From positions 1-40,554 of the forward strand of contig DASYZR010000049.1 of assembly GCA_035945995.1 (NCBI GenBank): a DNA stretch of 40,554 nucleotides, in the 5' to 3' direction. A program made the translations under genes and the position numbers. Numbering within the stretch: the first letter of the stretch is position 1; each line of letters starts with the position of its first letter. The notes beneath the pieces are model-generated. The model ran no database searches, was not told the DNA's origin, and saw nothing but the letters and a program-made list of their open reading frames with translations. Positions 16,628 through 26,044 of this stretch are shown here, one piece after another. This DNA is from a bacterium (GTDB lineage Bacteria; Sysuimicrobiota; Sysuimicrobiia; Sysuimicrobiales; Segetimicrobiaceae).

Positions 16628-17566
16628 TCAGGTGAAGCGGACGTGTGCCGCGACGTACATCCCATACAGGATGAGCAGCGCCATACCCTCGGCGCGCCCC
16701 ACCCGCCCCCGCGCCAGGAAGACGGCCGCGAGCCACGTGCTCGCGACCAGGAACGGCCAATCGAGCCAGCGGGTGGAGGGGGCGATGCGAAGCGGCGCGA
16801 TGAGCGTGATGAGCCCGAGATTGAACAGCACGAAGTAGAGCAGGGTGCCGATGAGGTTGCCCGCGCTGACTTCGGGATGCCCGCGTCGCGCCGGGACCGC
16901 CTGGCGGATGATCTCTTCCAATTCGATGGCGGCCGGCGTGACCACCATGCCCATCAACGCCGCGGAGACGCCGAAGACCGCAATAATCCGCGTGGCGCCG
17001 TCTATGACCAGCTTGGCGCCGATGCTGATCACGACGAGACCCAATGCTGTGAGCCGGAGTGACGAGCCGAGGGATCGCGGCTCGTCGCCGGCCGCGCGGC
17101 GTTCTGCCTGGGCCAGACCCGGGTGGCGGCGGGACGACCGCACCACATACCACATGAAGCAAACGAACGCCGCCAGCAGGACTGCGCCCACGAGCCGGGC
17201 GGCACGATCGCTCACTACGGCGAGTCCGGCCAGCAACGGCGCCGAGGCCATGGTCGCAAGGAGGCCGCCCGGCACGCGGACGTGGAGCGGGGATATGATG
17301 GCCCCGAGACCCAACGCGACGCAGACCAGGAAAATCGCCCCGCCGAACACCGTCCCGAGCGCAATGATCGGCGCGTGGCTGCCCGCGGCGGCCAGGCCGA
17401 CGGCCACGTTTTCGGCTTCAAACCCCGAGAGGACCGCGCCGACGGCAAACGCGGAGAGCCGTGCGGCCCCGGCCAGTCCCACCATCCCATCGAGCAGGCG
17501 CTCGGTGGCCCACACGGCCATCCCCGCGCCGACGAGGAACATTCCGATCGCCGCGACCGGCGTCAC
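16628..17566 (-). CDS. CaCA-family cation/Ca2+-type exchanger
   Basis: This 312-residue membrane protein has two inverted halves, each with an alpha-repeat: the first around VLSGFEAENVAVGLAAAGSH (about 46-65) and the second around TPAAIELEEIIRQAVPARRG (about 210) followed by GNLIGTLLYFVLFNLGL. Acidic residues in both repeats (E in FEAEN, EE in ELEEI) sit where CaCA exchangers bind the cation. The first repeat lacks the common GTS-PE wording, so the ion is uncertain. About ten hydrophobic segments are visible. The GTG at 17566 is chosen. It is convergent with the sugar-permease operon, with only 15 bases between the stops and no terminator hairpin. Confidence 0.75.
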   Translation of the reverse strand: MTPVAAIGMFLVGAGMAVWATERLLDGMVGLAGAARLSAFAVGAVLSGFEAENVAVGLAAAGSHAPIIALGTVFGGAIFLVCVALGLGAIISPLHVRVPGGLLATMASAPLLAGLAVVSDRAARLVGAVLLAAFVCFMWYVVRSSRRHPGLAQAERRAAGDEPRSLGSSLRLTALGLVVISIGAKLVIDGATRIIAVFGVSAALMGMVVTPAAIELEEIIRQAVPARRGHPEVSAGNLIGTLLYFVLFNLGLITLIAPLRIAPSTRWLDWPFLVASTWLAAVFLARGRVGRAEGMALLILYGMYVAAHVRFT

Positions 17567-17607
17567 CGGACCGGAATCCTCAGCAGGCCTTCCGGCGTGT
17601 CAGATAC

Positions 17608-17748
17608 TTACGCCGCCGGGGAAAAGTCGGTCGCCTCGAGCAGTGCGGACGCCCTCCACGATCACGCCGCGCTCGTGGCTCTTCGCGCGCCCGGCCTGTC
17701 CGGCTTGCGCCCGGGCATGCAGCGATACACGCGAAGCTCGTACACCAT
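17608..17748 (-). pseudogene. Collapsed NIPSNAP-family gene
   Basis: The minus strand starts with a perfect ribosome binding site GGAGG (17761 to 17757), eight bases, then ATG at 17748 and MVYELRVYRCMPGRKPD, a textbook NIPSNAP start. After about 17 codons the frame turns into unrelated sequence and stops at 17662. Further on, another frame contains LLEATDFSPAA and a stop at 17608, resembling the usual NIPSNAP tail (PT-D/E-FSP). A normal member has about 105-110 residues; only 47 codons of length remain, so the middle has been removed and the frame broken. Recognition of the start is strong, of the tail moderate. It lies between the exchanger and hydrolase genes on the same strand. Confidence 0.55.
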
Positions 17749-17809
17749 CGAACGCACCTCCATTGAATGTGACCCGGCGTGTCCGCCGGTCCGCCTCGCA
17801 CCGTCGCGG

Positions 17810-18844
17810 TTAGTTATAGTTAGGATGGCAGCGTCCGTCGCCGAACAGCAGGCGCAGGCCGCACGCCGACAGGAATATCTCCCGGTGATCGTGCCCGACG
17901 CCCGGCACGACGTGCAGCGAGTGCGTCGCGAGTACCTCCGGACCGAGCAGCATCTGGATGTACCGGAAGTAGCGCCGCCCCCGCTCGAGCCGCGTCGGCC
18001 CCTGCGCCGCGGCCGCGCACGACTTGTCGAGCGAGTCACTGTTGGGATCCGAATCCGCCTCTCCGAGCAGGTAGGCGACCTCCCGTCCACCGTACTCGCG
18101 CCCGAGCGCCTCCACCCCGGCCGGGCCCCCGCCGAGGGCGGCGAGGGCGGCGCCGACGTACTCGTTTGGCCTTTCGACCCCGTAGCGGTACCGATTGACG
18201 TCCGCGCACGTCTCCCGGGGGTACGGAGCCAGGGTCCCCGCGGCGGTCAGGCGGCGATCGTCGAAATAGAGATACGACGAGGGATTGGCGACGACGTACC
18301 GGACCGCGAGACCGGCCGCGCGCAGCGCCGCGTGCGCGCGATTCGACGCGACGTACCGGTGGACGAACTGGCCGCCCGCGGAGTGGCCGGCGACGACCAC
18401 CGTGCGCAGCGCGGGGAACCGGGCGCGGTCCGGCGCGGCCGCCAGAAGCGCGTCGAGCACGGCATACGAACTCGGCCCGCGCTCCGGGTGCACGGCGCCG
18501 TCGCCGATCTTCCAGCCTTCGGTGGTCCAGTGCGGGACGTCGCCGTCGAGCGGGAACGCCTCGGCGTCCGGCGCGGCCAGAAACTGCGGCGCCGCGATGA
18601 GGACGTGCCCGGGGTCCGCACCCGCGGCTTCCGCGGCCGCGACGGCGCTCGCGAAGTAGACGTCGGCGTTGCGGAGCGTGCCGTTGATGATCACGACGAA
18701 CCGCGTCACGCCGCGATGCGCGCCGAGCGGATCGCCGGTGGCGAAGAGAGGCACGCGGACGGTCACGCCGTCCGCGCTCAGCGGAAACCACCGGTCGGCG
18801 ATGCGCGCGACGGGCTGGCGGGAGATACCGGCCGCTTCTTTCAC
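17810..18844 (-). CDS. Alpha/beta-hydrolase family protein
   Basis: The 344-residue product carries the nucleophile elbow GHSAGG (about residues 149-154) in VVVAGHSAGGQFVHRYVA, an early oxyanion strand in FVVIINGTLRNAD, a late acid region in LGEADSDPNSD, and a C-terminal histidine in VVPGVGHDHREIF. These are the positions of a serine hydrolase triad. No signal peptide is seen with the GTG start at 18844, the last usable start before the divergent dehydratase gene; earlier starts would run into that gene. The substrate is unknown. An NRAHAALRAAGLAVRYVVANPSS stretch is shared with hydrolases annotated as unknown alpha/beta proteins. Confidence 0.75.
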   Translation of the reverse strand: MKEAAGISRQPVARIADRWFPLSADGVTVRVPLFATGDPLGAHRGVTRFVVIINGTLRNADVYFASAVAAAEAAGADPGHVLIAAPQFLAAPDAEAFPLDGDVPHWTTEGWKIGDGAVHPERGPSSYAVLDALLAAAPDRARFPALRTVVVAGHSAGGQFVHRYVASNRAHAALRAAGLAVRYVVANPSSYLYFDDRRLTAAGTLAPYPRETCADVNRYRYGVERPNEYVGAALAALGGGPAGVEALGREYGGREVAYLLGEADSDPNSDSLDKSCAAAAQGPTRLERGRRYFRYIQMLLGPEVLATHSLHVVPGVGHDHREIFLSACGLRLLFGDGRCHPNYN

Positions 18845-18926
18845 GTAGGGTTTGCTACCCCGGCGTCGGGAGCGACTCCTTTGCCGGTGCGCAGGGGCCG
18901 AGTGCGTTGCGACCGTATCCCTCGGC

Positions 18927-19886
18927 GTGACCGCTCCGATCGTTTCCCCCGACGACATCCGCCGCGCGCGCGGGGTGATCGCCGGCCGCGTGCACCGGAC
19001 GCCGCTGCTGTCGTCGGCCCAGCTCGGGGGGCGGACCCGGACGCGGCTGTTTCTCAAGGCCGAGAATTTGCAGAAGACCGGGTCCTTCAAGCCGCGCGGC
19101 GTGCTCAACAAGCTGCACCACCTCACGCCGGCGGAGAAGCGGCGCGGCCTCATCACGATCTCGGCCGGCAACCACGCGCAGGCGCTCGCCTATGGGGCGG
19201 CCGCCGAGGGCCTGCGCTGCGTCGTCGTGATGCCCGCGGGCGCGAGCGAGACGAAGATCGCGGCGAGCCGCGCCTACGGCGCCGAGGTCATCGTCGGGGG
19301 CACGATGCACGAGGCGTTCGAGAAGGTGTACGAGCTGCGCGACGCGCGCGGCCTCACGCTCGTCCACCCCTTCGACGACCCGCTCATCATCGCCGGGCAG
19401 GGCACGGTCGGGCTCGAGGTTCTCGACGACCTGCCGGAGGTGGACGTCGTCCTCGTGCCCATCGGCGGCGGCGGACTGATCTCCGGCGTCGCGGCCGCGA
19501 TCAAGGGCGCGCGGCCGTCGGCCCGGGTGATCGGGGTGGAGCCGGAGGGCGCGCCGACGTTGACCGAGGCGCTGCGGGCCGGGACGCCGGTGCGCCTCGC
19601 GAGCGTGGCCACGATCGCGGACGGGCTGACGGCACCGATGGCCGGCGAGCACACGCTCGCACACGTGCGGGCGCTCGTCGACGACGTGGTCCTCGTGTCC
19701 GAGGACGACCTCGCCCGCGGCGTCGGCGCCGTGCTCCAGTTCGCCAAGCTGCTGGCGGAGCCGGCGGGGGCGGCCGGCGTGGCCGCGCTGCTGTCGGGAC
19801 GCGTCGCGGTGCCTCCGGAGGCGCGGGTCGTGGCGGTGCTGAGCGGCGGCAACGTCGACCTGCCGCGGCTGCGCGACCTCCTCTGA
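18927..19886 (+). CDS. Threonine/serine dehydratase (PLP-dependent)
   Basis: The enzyme deaminates L-threonine (and often L-serine) to the 2-oxo acid. The 319-residue sequence shows the PLP lysine in KTGSFKPRG (about residue 54), ISAGNHAQALAYG, the glycine loop PIGGGGLISG (about 179) that binds the phosphate, and SGGNVD near the end for the pyridine nitrogen. There is no C-terminal ACT regulatory domain, so it is the short, catabolic or unregulated type. The GTG at 18927 starts just before the conserved IVSPDDIRRARGVIAG; no clear ribosome binding site is present. It is a single gene, divergent from the hydrolase and upstream of the second peptide-type importer. It could also act on other hydroxy-amino acids. 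Confidence 0.9.
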   Translation: MTAPIVSPDDIRRARGVIAGRVHRTPLLSSAQLGGRTRTRLFLKAENLQKTGSFKPRGVLNKLHHLTPAEKRRGLITISAGNHAQALAYGAAAEGLRCVVVMPAGASETKIAASRAYGAEVIVGGTMHEAFEKVYELRDARGLTLVHPFDDPLIIAGQGTVGLEVLDDLPEVDVVLVPIGGGGLISGVAAAIKGARPSARVIGVEPEGAPTLTEALRAGTPVRLASVATIADGLTAPMAGEHTLAHVRALVDDVVLVSEDDLARGVGAVLQFAKLLAEPAGAAGVAALLSGRVAVPPEARVVAVLSGGNVDLPRLRDLL

Positions 19887-20001
19887 CGCCTGCCGGCCTC
19901 GCGCCGGCTGCTCGGAAATTCAGCGTGGTAGCATGAAGTCGTGGCCGCCGGCTCCCGAAGGTGGGAGGACGGGGCCGCTTATGCCTAGGAGGGGAGGATC
20001 G

Positions 20002-21555
20002 ATGATGATGAGGCGGCTGTTCGCCCTGCTCCTTGTCGCCCTGACCGCGGCGTGGGTTCTCGCGCCGTCCCGGTCCCCGGCACGCGCGCAGGAGGCCCGG
20101 ACGGTGACCGTGGCACTGTACGCCGATGCGGTCACGCTGGACCCGGAAGATACCAACGACAATCTCTCGTTCTCGATCGAGCGGAGCACCTACGACGGGC
20201 TCGTCGGCTTCACGCCCGACATGAAACTCAAGCCGGAACTGGCCACGTCGTGGGAGGCGTCGCCCGACGCCACGGTCTTTACGTTCCATCTTCGCCACGG
20301 CGTCAAATTCCAGGACGGCACGCCGTTGAACGCCCAGGCCGTGAAGATCAACTTCGATCGGGCGCGCGATGCGAACCACAAGCTCCGCCGGTACAGCCTG
20401 TATCAGAACATCGGGTCCGTCGACGCGGTCGGCGATGATACCGTGCGGTTCACGCTCAAGGAGCCGTTCGGCGCGATGCTGTACAACTTCGCCCACCCCG
20501 CCAGCCGCATCATCAGCCCGGCGGCCATCGCCCAAGGGGAGCCGTACATCGCGCGCCACATGGTTGGGACGGGTCCGTACAAGTTTGTGAGCTGGACGCC
20601 CGGCCAGCAGGTCGTGCTCGAGCGCAACCCCTCCTACTGGGAGAAGGGGCAGCCCAAGGCGGACCGGATCGTGTTCCGGTTGATCCCGGAGGACGCCAGC
20701 CGGATCGCCGCCCTGCTGAGCGGCGAGGCGCAGTTTGCCTTCCCGGTACCCGGCGTGCAGGTGGACGCGGTCTCCCACGCGCAGGGGGTGCGCGTGCAGA
20801 AGAGCTGGAGCATCTACGCGTTCTACGTCGCCATGAACACACAGCAGGATCCGTTCACCAAGCTGCAGGTCCGCCAGGCGCTCAACTACGCGGTCGACAA
20901 GAACGCCGTCATCCGCGTCGTGCTGCGCGGCTACGGCCGGCCGCTGGACGGGCCCATCACGCCGGGCGTCATCGGGTACTCGCCGGTGCAGAAAGGCGGC
21001 TGGCCGCACGACGTGACGAAGGCGAAACAACTGCTAAGCGAGGCGGGATTGCCGAACGGCTTTACCGCGACGCTCTGGCTCGGCCAGCAGACGGAGACGA
21101 ACCGCGTCGCGGAGCTGATCCAGCAGAATCTGTCGCAGGTCGGGGTGAAGATCAATCTGCAGCCGATGGAGGCCGGCACCCTGTCGGCGTCCCGGTTCAA
21201 GCCGCTCAGCGACAATCAGTCCCAGTTGAACCTCGCCGGCTGGTCGCCGTCCACCGGCGACGCCGACTGGGGGCTCCGTCCGCTCTTTTACGGCGAGTCG
21301 TGGCCGCCCACGCTGTTCAATCTTTCCTTCTACAAGAATCCGCAGGTCGACGCCCTGATCGGTGCGGCGCTCACGACCGCCGACCAGCACCGCCGGGATC
21401 TCACGTATGTGCAGGTGATGAAGCTGATCTGGGCCGACGCACCCTGGATCTTCCTATACAACAGTCAGAATCTCGCGGGGATCCGGGACAACGTGAGCGG
21501 TGTCTATGCGCTGCCGGATGGAACCGTCGACGTGCGGGGGGCGGCGATCCGGTAG
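20002..21555 (+). CDS. ABC solute-binding protein (family 5)
   Basis: A 517-residue peptide-class binding protein with a Sec signal (MMMRRLFALLLVALTAAWVLA, cleavage near ARAQEA) and no lipobox cysteine. Landmarks are TLDPEDTNDNLSFSIERSTYDGLVGF, FTFHLRHGVKFQDGTPLNAQ, RHMVGTGPYKFVSW and VRQALNYAVDKNAV. The strong site AGGAGGGGAGGA just upstream decides the ATG at 20002. The size and motifs fit dipeptide/glutathione-type binders, but the ligand is not proven. It is followed by its two permeases 12 bases downstream. The nearest upstream gene is the threonine dehydratase, 115 bases away. Confidence 0.9.
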   Translation: MMMRRLFALLLVALTAAWVLAPSRSPARAQEARTVTVALYADAVTLDPEDTNDNLSFSIERSTYDGLVGFTPDMKLKPELATSWEASPDATVFTFHLRHGVKFQDGTPLNAQAVKINFDRARDANHKLRRYSLYQNIGSVDAVGDDTVRFTLKEPFGAMLYNFAHPASRIISPAAIAQGEPYIARHMVGTGPYKFVSWTPGQQVVLERNPSYWEKGQPKADRIVFRLIPEDASRIAALLSGEAQFAFPVPGVQVDAVSHAQGVRVQKSWSIYAFYVAMNTQQDPFTKLQVRQALNYAVDKNAVIRVVLRGYGRPLDGPITPGVIGYSPVQKGGWPHDVTKAKQLLSEAGLPNGFTATLWLGQQTETNRVAELIQQNLSQVGVKINLQPMEAGTLSASRFKPLSDNQSQLNLAGWSPSTGDADWGLRPLFYGESWPPTLFNLSFYKNPQVDALIGAALTTADQHRRDLTYVQVMKLIWADAPWIFLYNSQNLAGIRDNVSGVYALPDGTVDVRGAAIR

Positions 21556-21566
21556 GCGGAAGACCG

Positions 21567-22490
21567 ATGCTGCGGTATCTCGGCCGGCGGCTGTGGCAAA
21601 TGATCCCGATTCTGTTCGGGGTCTCGCTGGGAACGTTTGTGTTCCTGCACGCAATCCCCGGAGATCCCGCACGGCTGCTGGCCGGGCCCGATGCGACGCA
21701 AGAGGATGTCGGGGCGGTCCGGGCGCGGCTGGGATTGGACCAGCCGCTTCCACTGCAGTACGTGTACTTTCTTCGCGATGCGGTCCGCGGCGATTTCGGG
21801 CGATCGTTCCGAAGCGGCGTTCCGGCGGCCGGCGTCGTCGCGGAACACTTCGCGCCGACCCTGTGGCTGTCGCTCTCCGCGACGCTGCTCGCCACGATGG
21901 CCGGGCTCGCCGTCGGGGTCCTGCAGGCCCTGCGCCGGAACTCCATGCTCGACTACGCGACCACGGTGGTCTCGGTCGCGGGCATCAGCACCCCCTCGTT
22001 TTTCCTGGGATTGCTGCTGATCTACCTGTTCTCCGTGCATTTCCGATGGTTCCCAACCGGCGGCATGGAGGCCGGCGTCCGCAGCCTCGTACTGCCCGCG
22101 GTGACCCTCGGTGCCGCTGCGGCGGCGTCGGTCGCGCGCTTCTCGCGCAGCAGTCTCCTCGAGGTGACCGGCGAGGATTTCGTGCGCACGGCCCGGGCGA
22201 AGGGCGTGCGCGAGCCGACGGTGCTGCTGCACCATACTTTGAGGAACGCGCTCATCCCCGTCGTGACGATCGTCGGCCTGCAGTTCGGATTCCTGATCAG
22301 CGGGGCGATCATCGTCGAGACCGTCTTCTCCTGGCCGGGTCTCGGCTGGCTGCTCATCCAGTCGATCGGCTTCCGGGACTACCCCGTCCTCACGGCCGAG
22401 ATCCTCGTGTTTTCGCTGGAGTTCCTCGCGATCAATCTGATCGTCGACGTGCTGTACGCGGCGCTCGACCCGCGGGTCAGCTATGCCTGA
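21567..22490 (+). CDS. Peptide-type ABC importer permease, DppB type
   Basis: The 307-residue membrane subunit has the DppB opening MLRYLGRRLWQMIPILFGVSL, the HAIPGDPARLLAG segment, VRARLGLDQPLPLQYVYFL, and the coupling loop EDFVRTARAKGVREPTVLLHH (about residues 202-222). GAIIVETVFSWPGLGWLL is typical of the family. It begins 11 bases after the binding-protein stop. Its last codons overlap the DppC-type start by eight bases. Confidence 0.94.
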   Translation: MLRYLGRRLWQMIPILFGVSLGTFVFLHAIPGDPARLLAGPDATQEDVGAVRARLGLDQPLPLQYVYFLRDAVRGDFGRSFRSGVPAAGVVAEHFAPTLWLSLSATLLATMAGLAVGVLQALRRNSMLDYATTVVSVAGISTPSFFLGLLLIYLFSVHFRWFPTGGMEAGVRSLVLPAVTLGAAAAASVARFSRSSLLEVTGEDFVRTARAKGVREPTVLLHHTLRNALIPVVTIVGLQFGFLISGAIIVETVFSWPGLGWLLIQSIGFRDYPVLTAEILVFSLEFLAINLIVDVLYAALDPRVSYA

Positions 22491-23364
22491 GGCGGCGGTC
22501 CTGGTCGGCGCCCCGGCGGGGCGGGCCCGCGTCCGCCATCGTTCCTGGACGCGATTCCTGCGCCGGCGCACCGCGGTCGCCGGCGGCTTCCTCGCGCTGA
22601 TTTTCCTCGGCGCGATGGCCGGCGCGGGATGGATCGCGCCGTATCCGCCGACAGCGGTGGACTACGACCACACGCTGGCGCCGCCGTCACCCGCCCATCC
22701 GGCCGGGACGGATGACTTCGGGCGCGACATTCTCACCCGGTTGATCTATGGATCCCGCTATTCGCTCGGGATGGGGCTCGGGGCCACGTGCATCGGCGCG
22801 GTGGCGGGCGCCTCGTGGGGCATCGCCAGCGCGTTCTACGGCGGAGTCATCGACAATGTGTCGATGCGGATCGTCGACGTGATGCTGGCCTTTCCCGGGA
22901 TCTTGCTCGCCATCGCCATCGTCGCGGTGCTCGGCGTGGGCATGGTTAACGTGATCATCGCCGTCGGCGTGTACACCGTCCCGACGTTTGCGCGGCTCGT
23001 CCGCGGTCCGGTCATGGCCGCCCTCAATCAGGAGTTTGTCCACGCCGCGCGGGCGGTCGGCGCCGGCAACGCCCGGATCATGTTCCGGCATCTGCTCCCG
23101 GTCGCCCTGCCGTCGATCATCGTGTACGTCACGCTGCGGATCGGGACCGCGGTCCTGACCGCCGGCTCGCTGAGCTTCCTCGGCCTCGGGGTGCAGCCGC
23201 CGACGCCCGAATGGGGTGCGATGCTGGCCGGCGCGCGCCTGTTCCTCAATGTCGCGCCGCACATGGTCATCGCGCCGGGCGTCGCCATTTCGCTCGCCGT
23301 CCTCGGATTCAATCTGCTCGGCGACGGGATGCGGGACGCGCTCGACCCGCGGCTGCGGGACTGA
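22483..23364 (+). CDS. Peptide-type ABC importer permease, DppC type
   Basis: The 293-residue partner permease begins inside the end of the DppB-type gene (8-base overlap). It has a basic tail followed by helix 1, the family signature HPAGTDDFGRDILTRLIYGSRYSL, a coupling loop at QEFVHAARAVGAGNARIMFRH, and SFLGLGVQPPTPEWGAML. Unlike the DppC-type protein at 8712 it lacks the long extracellular insert. No DppD- or DppF-type ATPase gene follows; the next gene is convergent, four bases away. Confidence 0.94.
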   Translation: MPEAAVLVGAPAGRARVRHRSWTRFLRRRTAVAGGFLALIFLGAMAGAGWIAPYPPTAVDYDHTLAPPSPAHPAGTDDFGRDILTRLIYGSRYSLGMGLGATCIGAVAGASWGIASAFYGGVIDNVSMRIVDVMLAFPGILLAIAIVAVLGVGMVNVIIAVGVYTVPTFARLVRGPVMAALNQEFVHAARAVGAGNARIMFRHLLPVALPSIIVYVTLRIGTAVLTAGSLSFLGLGVQPPTPEWGAMLAGARLFLNVAPHMVIAPGVAISLAVLGFNLLGDGMRDALDPRLRD

Positions 23365-23368
23365 GCGG

Positions 23369-25798
23369 TCAACGAATCTCGTACGGCGTGCGCGGCAGCG
23401 GGATGGGCCCTTTGACGGCCTGCCAGAGGATCCGGTCGAGCACCCCGGGCGGCGTCTCGTCCGCGCGGCGGAGGTCGAGGCGCGACGACGCCGCGGCGCC
23501 CGGCGCGTCCGGCGGGTTCATCGCGGTCAGGGACTGGCGCGGACGCGCGGCGGCGTACCGGTACGGGACCGGCGTGTCGGTGATCGCGCCGAGGAGCGGG
23601 GTCGCGGCCAGCTCGTACTGCGTCGTCGACGGGATCCCGAGAATCAAGTCGATCGTCCGGAGCAGCGACGCCGTGCTGTAGAAGGTGTGATCGACCGCGT
23701 GCCGGCGCACATAGGCGCCGGCCAGCAGGGCGACGGTGCGGTGCGCGTCGATATGGTCGGGACCGTCCTGCGCGTCGTCCTCCACGGCGATGATGAGGGT
23801 GTCCTTCCAGAACCGTGAGCGGCCGACGGCCTCCACGAGGCGGCCGAGTGCCAGGTCGTTGTCGGCCACCATGGCCTGCGGGGTCGGGTAGCCGCGCCGG
23901 GTGCCCGCGGTGTGGTCGTTGGGCAGGCGCATGATTGTCAACTGCGGCAGCGCGCCGCCGCGCTCGAACCCGCGGAACTCCGCGAGCCACTCGTCGATCC
24001 GGGTCTGGTCCGGCACGTGAAGGTCCCAGCCGTGGTAGGTCGGGGCGACGTGGCGCTCGAGCGCGGCCATCGTCCCGCGGCTCGGATACTGCATGAATTC
24101 CGTGAACTCTCCGTAGACCCGGTAGGTCACGCCGGCCCGCGTGGCGGCGTCCCACAGAAAGCCGCCCCGGGGGTAGGCGGCCGGCTCGCCGCCCTCGTAA
24201 TCGTACCCGCGGCCCCGATTCGAATACGTCGCCGGCCAGTTCTTCTGCACGTAGTCGTTCGTCATCCCGGCGGTCGACCAGTTGTGCCCATCGGCGCTCA
24301 CCTCGGCGTCCGCGTAAAAGTGGTCGAGCAAGACGAACGCCTCGGCCAGCCGATGATGGTTCGGCGCGACGTCGCGTCCGAACAGCGTGAGGCGCGCGTC
24401 GCCGTCGCCCCCGGGGAGATCGCCGAGTACCTGGTCGTACGTGCGGTTTTCCTTGATCACGTAGATCACGTGCTTGATCAACGACGGCTCGCCGACCCGC
24501 CGCGGAATGGCGTGCGCCGCCGCGGTCGCGGCGCCGCCCCCGAGCCGGGCCGCCGCCTCGTTGACGCCGTTGTTCCGCACGACGTGAGCCGTCAGGACGT
24601 CGAGGTCCGCCTGCGCGGGGACGGGCACGATCGCCACCGTGCCGGTGATCATCTGGGCGATGTATTGCTCGGAGGCCTCGGCCGGCCCGCGGGTGGGAAC
24701 CGGCCCTCGCGGGTTCGGCCCGGCGCCGAGTCCCTTCGCGTTGGTGATGAACAGCGTTTGGCCGTCGTGCGAGAGCGTGACGGTCGTCGGATACCAGGCG
24801 GTGGGGATGAGGCCGAGGACCGCGGGCGCCGGCCGCGTCAGATCCACGACCGCGACGTCGTTGTTGCCGGCGTTCGCGACGAAGAGGCGCCGGCCGTCGG
24901 GGCTCACCGCGAGACCGTCCGGGACGCTCCCCTCCGGGGCGCCGCGATACGGGGCGAGCGACGGCGTCGCGATCACCCGGTCGGTGCGCGTGTCGATCAC
25001 CGAGACGGTGTCGTCGTCCGTGTTCGCGACGTAGAGGCGCGCCCGGGCGGGGTCGGCGGCCAGCGCCGCCGGGTGCAGGCCGACCGCAATCGTGGCGGCG
25101 GGCGCAAGCGACGGCAGCCGCACCGCGGTCACGCTTCCCGCGCCCCAGTTGCTCACGTATGCCTTGTCGCCGAGGATGGCGACCGCGTACGGCAGCCGGC
25201 CGGTGGCGGCGGTCGCGCCGACCGCGCCGGAGGCGGGATCGACGGCCGCCAGGCGGTTCGCCAGGTTTTCCACGACGAGGAGCGTGCGGCCGTCCGCCGT
25301 CATGGCCAGCCCCGCGGGATACACTTTGGCGGATGGCTCGCCCATCATGATCGACGGCCCCTCGACGAGGAGACCGTTGCGAACGTCGTACGCCCGGACA
25401 CGGTTGTTGCCGCCGGCCGAGGCAAACAGCCGCCGTCCGTCAGGGCTCCACGTGACGCCGACGAACAGCCCCTCCGGGGTATGGTAGGGGACCGTCTGCA
25501 CGACCCTGCGTGATGCGGTGTCGAGGAGGGCGATCGACTGCACACCGGCGCCGTCGTTCGTCACCGCCAGGTATCCCCCGTCCGGGCTCAAGGCCGCGCC
25601 CAGCGGCCGGTCGCCGATCGGCACCTGCACGCCGGCCGGCGTCAGCGTCCAGTTGCCGGGGGTGACGCCTTCCTCCCCCCTCGGCCCCGGCGTCCGCGGC
25701 TGTCCCACCCCGAGGACGGCCAGCGCCATGACCACCGCGGCGGCGGAGGGAAGCGCCCACCGCAGCCGGCGTCTCTCGATGGCGCAACGCGGCTTCAT
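23369..25798 (-). CDS. YncE-like propeller fused to alkaline phosphatase-type phosphoesterase
   Basis: The 809-residue exported protein has a signal/anchor segment at about residues 12-30. An N-terminal seven-bladed beta-propeller (about 45-380) repeats the blade phrase LAVSPDGRRLFVANAGNNDVAVVD. The C-terminal phosphoesterase domain (about 430-720) has the phospholipase C/acid phosphatase-type start IKHVIYVIKENRTYDQVLGD, the metal-site phrase DGHNWSTAGMTNDYV, LPNDHTAGTRRG, and VEDDAQDGPDHIDAHRT. The ATG at 25798 follows AAAGGAG by eight bases. Databases know this fusion as YncE family/alkaline phosphatase family; the natural substrate is unknown. It is a single gene, convergent with the importer operon and divergent from the repeat proteins. 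Confidence 0.88.
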   Translation of the reverse strand: MKPRCAIERRRLRWALPSAAAVVMALAVLGVGQPRTPGPRGEEGVTPGNWTLTPAGVQVPIGDRPLGAALSPDGGYLAVTNDGAGVQSIALLDTASRRVVQTVPYHTPEGLFVGVTWSPDGRRLFASAGGNNRVRAYDVRNGLLVEGPSIMMGEPSAKVYPAGLAMTADGRTLLVVENLANRLAAVDPASGAVGATAATGRLPYAVAILGDKAYVSNWGAGSVTAVRLPSLAPAATIAVGLHPAALAADPARARLYVANTDDDTVSVIDTRTDRVIATPSLAPYRGAPEGSVPDGLAVSPDGRRLFVANAGNNDVAVVDLTRPAPAVLGLIPTAWYPTTVTLSHDGQTLFITNAKGLGAGPNPRGPVPTRGPAEASEQYIAQMITGTVAIVPVPAQADLDVLTAHVVRNNGVNEAAARLGGGAATAAAHAIPRRVGEPSLIKHVIYVIKENRTYDQVLGDLPGGDGDARLTLFGRDVAPNHHRLAEAFVLLDHFYADAEVSADGHNWSTAGMTNDYVQKNWPATYSNRGRGYDYEGGEPAAYPRGGFLWDAATRAGVTYRVYGEFTEFMQYPSRGTMAALERHVAPTYHGWDLHVPDQTRIDEWLAEFRGFERGGALPQLTIMRLPNDHTAGTRRGYPTPQAMVADNDLALGRLVEAVGRSRFWKDTLIIAVEDDAQDGPDHIDAHRTVALLAGAYVRRHAVDHTFYSTASLLRTIDLILGIPSTTQYELAATPLLGAITDTPVPYRYAAARPRQSLTAMNPPDAPGAAASSRLDLRRADETPPGVLDRILWQAVKGPIPLPRTPYEIR

Positions 25799-26044
25799 TT
25801 CCGCGACTCCTTTCGGGGCTATGACGGCGAACACGCGGCACACAGGGCGGTGATATCGCCATTCGCGTGATCTCGCGGTCCTTCCTCCGCCCGGCGCCGG
25901 TCGCGATCGGGCGCATCTCCGATCCTGCAGGGCCGGTGTTGAAGCGACCCGTATTTGGGAAAGACGTCGTGGGTCGCACCGCGGGTCGCTTACGACCGTC
26001 GGCTCGCCGGGGCGGTCAATCGAGGCGGCAGAGGAGGCAGCAGC

